This document shows positions 57,461 through 64,000 of a stretch of 64,000 bases of DNA, in pieces. Made by a program: the position numbers and the translations under genes. Source of the DNA: Tetradesmus obliquus (lineage: Eukaryota; Chlorophyta; Chlorophyceae; Sphaeropleales; Scenedesmaceae). Under the pieces are notes generated by a model, which was not told where the DNA came from, did not search any database, and worked only from the letters and a program-made list of their open reading frames with translations. Each line of letters starts with the position of its first letter. The stretch's first letter is position 1. The stretch is from positions 930,001 through 994,000 of the forward strand of contig CP126201.1 in assembly GCA_030272155.1 (NCBI GenBank), read 5' to 3'.

Positions 57461-59899
57461 TGAAGCCGGCGCCTGAGGTGTATGTGGGCCAGCCTGTACT
57501 CCGTGTGTCTGACCGCCTGCGCTATGGCGCTGTCCTTGCAGTCTTCAATGGCAGCAGCAGCAGCAGCAGCAGCGCATCATTGCTGCCAGTGGCAGGCTTC
57601 GGAGACCTTGTCAGCCCTGCAGCACTAGCAGCAGCTGCGGCACGTGCTGCAGCAGCATCAGCAGGCCCTGCTGCCGACCCCAGCAGCAGCAGCAGCAGCA
57701 GCAGCAGTGCGTGGTCTAATGCTGCTGCCAGCCCCAGGGCAGGCGGCCGGTTGAGCTTGCTGTGTGTTATAATGAGTGGCGGCACAAACCCTGACCACCC
57801 CTGGCGCATGCCTGACTATGCGTTTTACCAGGAGCTGCTGCAGTATGCTGAGTCAGCAGGCTGGGAGCGTCCTGGGCAGGGCGACTGGCACGCGCGGCTG
57901 GAGGAGTTTGAGTGGTGCAGGGACGGCAGGTGGGTGCGGTTCACAGTAAGTAGCTATTGGTCAAACTTTGGTCAAACTTTGGTCAAAGGCTAGTCAAGGT
58001 CTGCTGAGTCAGCAGGCTGGGAGCGTCCTGGGCAGGTCGACTGGCACGCGCGGCTGGAGGAGTTTGAGTGGTGCAGGGACGGCAGGTGGGTGCGGTTTAC
58101 AGTAAGTAGCTATTGCTCAAACTTTGGTCAAACTTTGGTCAAACTTTGGTCAAAGGCTAGTCAAGGTCTGCTGAGTCAGCAGGCTGGGAGCGTCCTGGGC
58201 AGGGTGACTGGCACGCGCAGCTGGAGGAGTTGAGTGGTGCAGGGACGGCAGGTGGGTGCGGTCTAGTATGGGTATTCTTGGTCAAACATTGGTCAAAGGC
58301 TTGTCAAGGTGTGTTGACTCAGCGGCATGCTGGCTGCGGTATGGCGGCAAAGGTTACCTGCAGGGCTGGCTGGACAATGAGGCTGCTGCTGCTGCATTCT
58401 GATGCATGTAACTGCAATGTGTAACAGTGCTGCTGTCTGCCACACTTTGTCATCCTGCCTGCCTACGCCGTAAGTCATCATGCTGGTGCGTTCTCACTGC
58501 TGCTGCTGCTGCTGCAGGTGGCACAGGCGGGACCACATGGGTTACCTGCACCCCCACACCACACTCACGCTGCTGGAAGGCTACGAGCGCGACGCAGCTG
58601 AGGCAGCAGCAGCAGAAGCAGCTTGCACGGCAGCAGTGGCGGCGGCAGCCGCTAAAACTGCTGCTGCAGTGACTGCTGGATCGCTCAGCTCTGTTGGTAT
58701 CAGCACCTCCAGCAGTGACGTCAACAGGGCTGGAACTGCTGACACTCTGGCAGCAGGCGCTGACAGCACCAGCAGCAGCAGCAACAGCGCTGTGTGCCAG
58801 GTCACTGGCTGGCCAACTGGCAGGCAGCGGGCGTCACCCGACCCCACTATGCTGCTGCACAGCTGGGCCACTGGCGGCAGCTGGCTGAAGAGCCAAGCTG
58901 CAGCAAGCAGCAGCAGCAGCAGTGCCAGCACGCAAGCTACCATCCAGCAGCAGCAGCAGCAGCAGGGTGAGGGCCTCATGCCCGCTGCAGAGGCAGCAGC
59001 AGCAGCAGTGGGTGCTGCAGCAGGTGGTGTGGCGGCAGCTGGGAGCGGCCCGGACTGGGCTGCCACTGCTGCAAAAGCTGCGCAGCTGCGCAGTGTGATT
59101 GAGTGGGGCGTGGAGGCGTATGGCGTTGAAGAGGGCAACGGCACTGGCGGTGGTGACGTGTCAGTTGTGATCTGGCCTGGTGAGTGCTGTGTTTTCACGT
59201 TTGAGGAGGCTTAGTTGTAAAGGATGAGGGCGCCATGGAGGCGTATGGTGTTTAGAAGAGCAGCGGCACAACTGTATGTGCGCTGAACTCTTTCGGCTTG
59301 TTTGTGTGCGCTGCAGTCGGAAATCAATGACATGCCTCGCGGCATGACTGCGGGCGAGATCCTGCCAGCTATCTCTCATCTTATGTATGTGTTTGTGTGA
59401 ACCCTCTGCTCGGCTTGTTTGCGTGCGCTGCAATTGACATTATTGAGGATGTGCCTCGCGGCACGACTGTGTGTGAGATCCTGCCAGCTACCGCTTACTG
59501 TATATTCGCTGAACTCTGCGCGGCTTGCGTGTGTGCGCTGCAGGTGGTGTGATTGAGGACGTGCCTCGCGGCACAACCGCCGGTGAGATCCTGCGAGAGA
59601 AAGGAGTGCTCGCAATCCTAGCAGATGACGAGGCATCTTCTTCATCCTCCTCAAGTGACAGTGATGCTGAGCCCGCTGACCTCGCCGCACGCAGCAGCAG
59701 CAGCAGGAAGCAGCAGCAGGCGCAACGCAGCAGCAGCGGCGTGGTGCAGCTGGCGCGGGCGGCTGCTGCAGAGCCGCCAGGCATGCAGCAGCAGCAGCAG
59801 GTGCGGCTGGTGAATGTGAACAACCGGCTGGTGTCCGAGGATACTGTGCTGAGCGATGGAGATCTTGTCATTTTGGCGCGGGAGCGCATCAAGATCTGA
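51086..59899 (+). CDS. RSH1: RelA/SpoT homologue, RSH1 type (plastid (p)ppGpp metabolism)
   Basis: Ten exons close in phase and give 1,427 aa: 51086-51287, 51386-51525, 51908-52104, 52363-52528, 53493-53726, 54427-55290, 55800-55874, 56542-57929, 58518-59179, 59544-59899. The Arg/Ser-rich N-terminus looks like a transit peptide, followed by one hydrophobic segment (about residues 72-92). The HD hydrolase domain keeps AHAGQTRKTGEPYVSHC, LLHDVLDDT (His191-Asp192) and KLADRLHNMRT. EMEDLCFAV is an RSH1 hallmark. The synthetase-like domain has EVYDARALRVVV, EFDDYIANPKPSGYQALHT, EVQIKTSGMHEHAEYGGAAHW. A C-terminal TGS domain (VIEDVPRGTTAGEIL ... NNRLVSEDTVLSDGD) ends the protein; no ACT domain follows. 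Long Gln/Ser/Ala-rich insertions separate the domains. Arabidopsis RSH1 is regarded as a hydrolase lacking synthetase activity; whether this one synthesises is not decided by what I can see. One donor (57929) has a close alternative at 57945. Confidence 0.92.
52634..52724 (+). repeat. 3' echo of RSH1 exon 4
   Basis: Repeats VKISKLSQVNQMLRRDKRK and the donor in altered form, ~200 bp after the real donor at 52528. Confidence 0.85.
52902..54087 (+). repeat. Echo array around RSH1 exon 5 (4 upstream, 2 downstream)
   Basis: 5' echoes start after acceptors at 52902, 52995, 53111 and 53302 and repeat GVVSGDASYWQSQWQ; the last two extend over 100 bases into the exon before diverging at GTCAAAGTAGTC. 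The intact exon is 53493-53726. 3' echoes ending at 53950 and 54087 repeat VAEETLAVWCSMAGSLGWHG and a donor. Confidence 0.9.
54307..55521 (+). repeat. Echoes around RSH1 exon 6
   Basis: A 5' echo at 54307-54383 nearly duplicates the first 77 bases of the exon (SEMEDLCFAV). The intact exon is 54427-55290. 3' echoes near 55372-55407 and 55474-55521 repeat the exon end (LAVGSFSCGLQ). Confidence 0.88.
56195..56600 (+). repeat. 5' echoes of RSH1 exon 8
   Basis: Copies starting after acceptors at 56195, 56296 and 56450 repeat EVYDARALRVVVDDG in varied states of decay. The intact exon starts at 56542. Confidence 0.9.
57415..57461 (+). repeat. In-frame CAG tract (poly-Gln) in RSH1
   Basis: About 14 CAG codons within exon 8 of RSH1, in the low-complexity linker after the synthetase-like domain. 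Confidence 0.9.
57959..58251 (+). repeat. 3' echoes of RSH1 exon 8 with TCAAACTTTGG units
   Basis: Two copies of the exon end (AESAGWERPGQ... DGR) end at donors near 58085 and 58251. Between them are short tandem TCAAACTTTGG repeats (57959-57990 and 58117-58155) made from the intron start. Confidence 0.9.
59317..59600 (+). repeat. 5' echoes of RSH1 exon 10
   Basis: Two decayed copies of the TGS start (I-DMPRGMTAGEIL and IEDVPRGT) begin near 59317 and 59431. The intact exon starts at 59544. Confidence 0.82.
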
Positions 59900-62297
59900 C
59901 GAGGATGGAGATCTGGCGAGCATCAAGATCTGCCAAGCATCAAGATCCAGTTTTGATGGGGTTCAGCATCTGCCGGCGGCCTGGCTGCGTGATGGGAGGG
60001 TTGTGAGTGTGCATGTGCAGAGCTGCTGGCGATGTGTCTGGTGCGCTGTGGTGACATGTGTGGCGGTGTTACATGGCTGCTGTTGGTTTGAAACTGCCGT
60101 GCACTTTTATTCAGCAGCTAGTGCGCTTCAGTTTTTGTGTTGAGCTGCGGCTGTAGCGCACCTGTGCGCTCACTGCATGTTACTTGAACATAATCAGCCC
60201 ATGGTGTGCACGTGGCTGACATCATGGCAAACAAGCTTGTCTATGAAGACACTTGCTTTTGTGCTCACACGAGATTGGCGTGTGCTGCGGCTTGTGTTGT
60301 TGCGTGCTTCTTGCATGCCAACAGCGCCGCCAGCAGTGACTGCTGTGTACTGTGTGTGCTGAGCGACTTGTGTTGTTGCCAGAAGGATTGTGTGCTTTTG
60401 AGAGGGAGTGTGCAGCGGGTGGTGTGCAATGCGCGTGCTTTGCTGCCGCCGCATATGGAGTGTGCTTTGCTGTTATCCTGCTGTGCCACCTGAGTCAGTT
60501 GCTGTGGTGTCCAGCATGCTGTCAGGCGCAGGGTGTTTGTACATAGCTGTGGGGTAGAGTGTGTGTGTACTGTGAGTACAATTTGGTGAAAGGTTGGAGG
60601 GCAAGTGTAAGTGAAGGAGCTGCTTCAGTGGCTTTGGCAGGTTTCAGGTTGTGAGTTTGTTGCATGTGGTGGCTGTTGCCTGTTTGGCGGCACAAGCTGC
60701 AGCCACTGTGGTTCTTTTGTTGGTGTTGCCGATCAGTACAGTCAGTGCTGTCGCGCGCTGCAGCCGACTGGGCATGTGCGTGGCTGCATCGCGCCTCAAC
60801 CTTCCAAAACAACAACCGGCCTGAGTGTCAAAGGATTACACATGCACGGCCTTGTGTTTTTGGCACAGCAATGCTTGAAGGTGCGCAGCTTTGCATTATT
60901 CATGCTAGACTGTCCATCTTTACAGTTGTTGTGGACGAAGTAGACACATGTCGTGTGTTGTGTTGCTGCCGCTGACTGCCCTGCAGTCTGTACTACTTGT
61001 CACATGTACCATCATGACCTGACGGGCGCAGCAGCTTGTGGCTGCTGCTGCCATTTTTACGACTGTATGGTTCTGGAGTGCTGTGTTACTGCAGTTGCAT
61101 GTACCATGCGTGAGAAAGCAGAGGAGTGTGTGTGCGATCATGCATGTACATTGCTGTGCAGGAGAAGAATGTAGTTCTTCTGCATGTTGTGTGTTGCTGC
61201 ATGGCATCCCTGATAGGATGGCCCCGGCCGTGTTGCTGTTACAGCAACACGGTGTTGGCTGCACATGTGCCAGGAGACTTTGGCGGGGTTCTTCTGGTTC
61301 AGCTATGCTTAAACTTTAACTTGAAGGTGCGCAGCTGTGCATTACCAGCGTCCTTCGGGATCCTGGCTTTGTCTAGAATTCGTCTTTTTACTTGTGGTGG
61401 CGACAGTGCAACTGTTACTAGAAGTGTGACGTATGATGGCTGTAACAGAAACATAATGATGAGGGGTTGATGAATATGGTGAGCCTGAGCGATCCGTCAT
61501 GCTTACATTGGGGCGGTATCGATTTTGCGAGTGGCCGCCGCTGCAGTGCAGCCTGCCGCAGGCTGGTGGCTGAGCCTCAACACAGGTGCCGACCGCTTTT
61601 CGCTTTGAACAGGAGACGGCATGCCGTGCTTAGCACTGGTAGCAGCTCGTCACCATCTGCAGATCATGCCCCCTGCCTAGTACTGCCTGTCAGCAGCCCA
61701 GCCGCAGCAGCAGCAGGAGGAGCCTGTGTACTAGTGTGGGCCAGGCTAAGCCTCCGGTGAACGCTGAATACCATCTCTTGCACGCTACATGCATGCTGTT
61801 CTTGATCCAAAGACTATCAACGTCAAAAGAAGCGCAGGCCCTGCACGAACTGTCGGTTTCGGGGCACTGGCGAGTCTCCAGGGGGGAGTAAGTCAACGAT
61901 GCTCAGATGGTTTTGCCCGGTGTGATGATGGTGTGATGATGAACAAGGTATTTGAAGAAGCAAATTATTAGCAAGAATGCAGAGTATTGCGAAAACTAAG
62001 CGACAATGCAGCATGTGAACGGGGACAAACGAGCTCCCCGGTGTTTTTGATGCTCGGAGCCAAAGCATCCTTCATTAAGAGTTCAAAAGGCTAGAAAAGC
62101 TCTTTGATTGATTTGGTCAAGCTTCACCCTTGAAAAGGAAGCTGGCAGGGTTCAACTGTTAAATCTGTGTTACACTAGATCGCGATGGGGAATTGAAGAG
62201 CACGCGAGTGCATTGACTTAGTCGTGCACACCGTGTCGGTACACGCCACAAAGCCACCTCTTTGCACCACTCAGCGGCCAGGCAGGCACCACCAATC
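59900..62297. other. Intergenic region between RSH1 and CP29
   Basis: Just after the RSH1 stop the motif GCATCAAGATC recurs about three times. A TGTAA at 60606 may end the RSH1 transcript. Repeats related to 47.5 kb lie at 60877-60905 and 61320-61390. No supported gene or clear TATA box for CP29. Confidence 0.5.
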
Positions 62298-63690
62298 ATG
62301 TCTTTCCTGAAGAACTTCAACAAGGGCGCTGCTGCCCCAGCAAAGACAGCCACAAAGAAGGTGGCAAAGTCTGCCCCTGTGTCCGTGAAGAAGGCCGGCA
62401 CTGTCTCCACCGGCACCCGCAAGGGTGGCGTTGGCTACAGGTGCGCCTTTTCAGCAATCGGAGTATTATAATAGCAAGATCATAGCCTTAGGATGATCAA
62501 TGGACAGCAACAGCAAGATCATGGGCCTTGCGATCTGTGCGACATAATGCCGAGCAGGAGTCTGTGCCTTGCCTCTGCAGGAAGTACCAGGGTGATGCCC
62601 TGTGGCTCCCCAACACCTCTCGCCCCGGGTGGCTGGATGGCAGCCTGCCAGGCGACCGTGGCTTCGACCCCCTGGGTCTGTCCAGGCCATCTGACTTCGT
62701 GCAGGTCGCTGTCGACGAGAACGACATCAATGCTGCCAAGAACTTCAAGGGCGGTGTTGATGGCACCTTCGCAGCAACCCCAGACCTCGTGAGCGAGACC
62801 CGCCTGGCCCCCTACAGCGAGGTGTTCGGCCTGCAGCGCTTCCGCGAGTGCGAGCTCATCCACGGCCGCTGGGCCATGCTTGCATGCCTGGGAGCCATCG
62901 TGGCTGAGGCCACCACTGGCGTGTCCTGGTGAGCAGCAGCTGCAGCGTAATTGGGCCCCGCATGGCTGCGACATGCTGTCCTAATCAGCAGCAACAGCAG
63001 CAGCTGGGGAGAGCTAGCCATGCAGGCAGCTGGGGCAGCAACAGCAGGCCAGATCTTGGCAGTAGGCAGCAGCAGAAGGCCTCAACAGTAGATCTGCTGA
63101 CTATCTGCTGCAGATCTGGCAGCCTGAGCAGGCATCTGTAATGCTGCTGCACATGCAAGCCCTAGCTATTGCAGATGCGCTGCGCTCTCGCATGCCAGAT
63201 CTGGGCATGCTCCTGCCCCTGAAGGCGCTGCACATGCTTCTGCGCCTGGCTGCTTTATAGCCCAACCCATCTATGCCAGCATGCTGCAACCTGCTGACTG
63301 CTAGGCCACAATGCTGCACGCCTGCAGTATCTTGGAGGCTTGAGCACATGGATCTACATGCACCCTCTGACCCTCTGGTGCCTGCTTTCTGCTGTTTTGT
63401 GTACCCGCTTTTCCACTTTTGCTTTCTTACTTGCTGGGGGACATGCATGTGGATCTGCACCTGCTGACTCTGCTGCACTGCTGCTGCCTGTCCTTTTCCT
63501 GCTGCTGCCTGTCTTTTCCTGCTGCACCCCAGGGCCGAGGCAGGCAAGGTGGAGCTGGACGGCGCCACCTATGCCGGCTTCACCCTGCCCTTCTCCATCA
63601 CCCAGCTGGTGTGGATCGAGGCCATCCTGGTGGGCGGCGCTGAGCTGTACAGGAACAGCGAGCTGGACCCAGAGCGCCGCCTGTACCCAG
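62298..63690 (+). CDS. Lhcb4: Chlorophyll a/b-binding protein CP29 (3' end beyond the window)
   Basis: Minor antenna protein linking trimeric LHCII to the photosystem II core. Exons 62298-62440, 62581-62928 and 63533-63690 close in phase and encode the first ~216 residues; the last exon(s), starting after LYPG, lie past 64000. The sequence is close to Chlamydomonas CP29: RKGGVGYRKYQGDALWLPN, SLPGDRGFDPLGLS, RLAPYSEVFGLQRFRECEL, the helix-B chlorophyll motif ELIHGRWAMLACLGA, TTGVSWAEAGKVELDGA and FSITQLVWIEAILVGG. The N-terminus (MSFLKNFNKGAAAPAK...) is short and basic; in Chlamydomonas this leader is reported to be retained and phosphorylated in the mature protein, and the Thr/Ser-Lys pattern here would fit. 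The ATG is the only one with a sensible leader. Introns are plain, with no exon echoes. Confidence 0.96.
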
Positions 63691-64000
63691 GTGCGGGGTG
63701 CTTGCAGGATCTGGGTTGTGAAGAATGGGTTGCAGGAAACCAGTGCTGCTTGCAGGATGTAGGTTGCAGGCAGCATTGCTGCTGGTGACTAGGAAACAAG
63801 GACGTGGCATGGGTGTTGGTTGCACATCTGCTGTTGTTCACATGCACAGGCTGGTGTTGGTTGAAACAGCGACAGCCAGGCCATGCGCTAAGTGACGGAA
63901 GGACAGCAGGTTCATGGTCATGGCTGTATGCACAACTCGCGTCATTCAGCGCGCCGCACGACAGCGTCAGAGTGTACTGCTGCAGCTGTGTTGGCTGCTG
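63691..64000 (+). other. Incomplete intron of the CP29 gene
   Basis: Starts at the GTGCGG donor of exon 3. No GGVFDPL-type exon is seen before the window ends. It contains a short repeat, GCTTGCAGGAT(C/G)T, at about 63700 and 63748. Confidence 0.75.

Noticed and set aside
58581-59198. Minus-strand open frame opposite RSH1 exon 9
   Set aside because: Shadow of the Ala/Gln/Ser-rich RSH1 linker with no conserved motif.
62298-62440. A long cleavable transit peptide for CP29 beginning further upstream
   Set aside because: No in-frame ATG with a transit-like leader precedes 62298, and the short leader matches CP29 in green algae.
1-64000. Virus-like elements, retroelements or transposon proteins
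   Set aside because: I looked for reverse transcriptase, integrase, capsid and transposase motifs among the larger frames and saw none.

Overview
This window is nuclear DNA of a green alga. Genes are split by many GT-AG introns, the code is GC-rich, and CAG/CTG triplets pervade both exons (poly-Gln, -Ala and -Ser runs) and introns (CTG tracts in front of acceptors). One end holds a CP29 (Lhcb4) light-harvesting gene of the chlorophyte type and there is a plastid RSH1-type (p)ppGpp enzyme. The style fits a chlorophycean alga, most likely of the Scenedesmaceae; that placement is inferred, not read from a marker gene.

Layout: 617-19142 (+) a 20-exon fusion of animal-type haem peroxidase, DOMON and cytochrome b561; 22381-23605 (+) a BTB-like protein with one frame break; 25054-29421 (+) serine O-acetyltransferase with a long low-complexity tail; 29927-31543 (+) a conserved-looking lysine-rich 127-aa protein; 32943-35853 (+) a secreted cysteine-rich repeat protein; 37253-42412 (+) a membrane-anchored EX7E glycosyltransferase; 46700-44782 (-) a glycine-rich RNA-binding protein; about 50009-48434 (-) a YidD-family protein, 5' end unresolved; 51086-59899 (+) RSH1; 62298 to beyond the window (+) CP29. 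I built the models by matching splice sites and codon phase. All exon phases close in every multi-exon model except the YidD 5' end, the BTB frame break and the open 3' end of CP29.

The most striking feature is a systematic pattern of 'exon-edge echoes'. In seven of the ten genes, introns are filled with diverged tandem copies of the neighbouring exon-intron junction. Upstream of a real exon lie copies of [intron end + acceptor AG + first part of the exon]. Downstream lie copies of [last part of the exon + donor GT + intron start]. The intact exon sits between them. The peroxidase gene alone has about 50 such copies, including eight upstream of its last exon at a period of about 110 bp. Most echoes cannot be spliced in without breaking the frame, so they are decoy junctions or a record of how introns grow here. 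The CP29, RNA-binding-protein and BTB-like genes show little or none of this.

The genes do not form one pathway. Several are plastid-related (RSH1, CP29, probably serine acetyltransferase and YidD). The RSH1 and YidD genes diverge from a region of about 1 kb. I saw no rRNA, confident tRNA, CRISPR array, virus-like element or transposon coding sequence.
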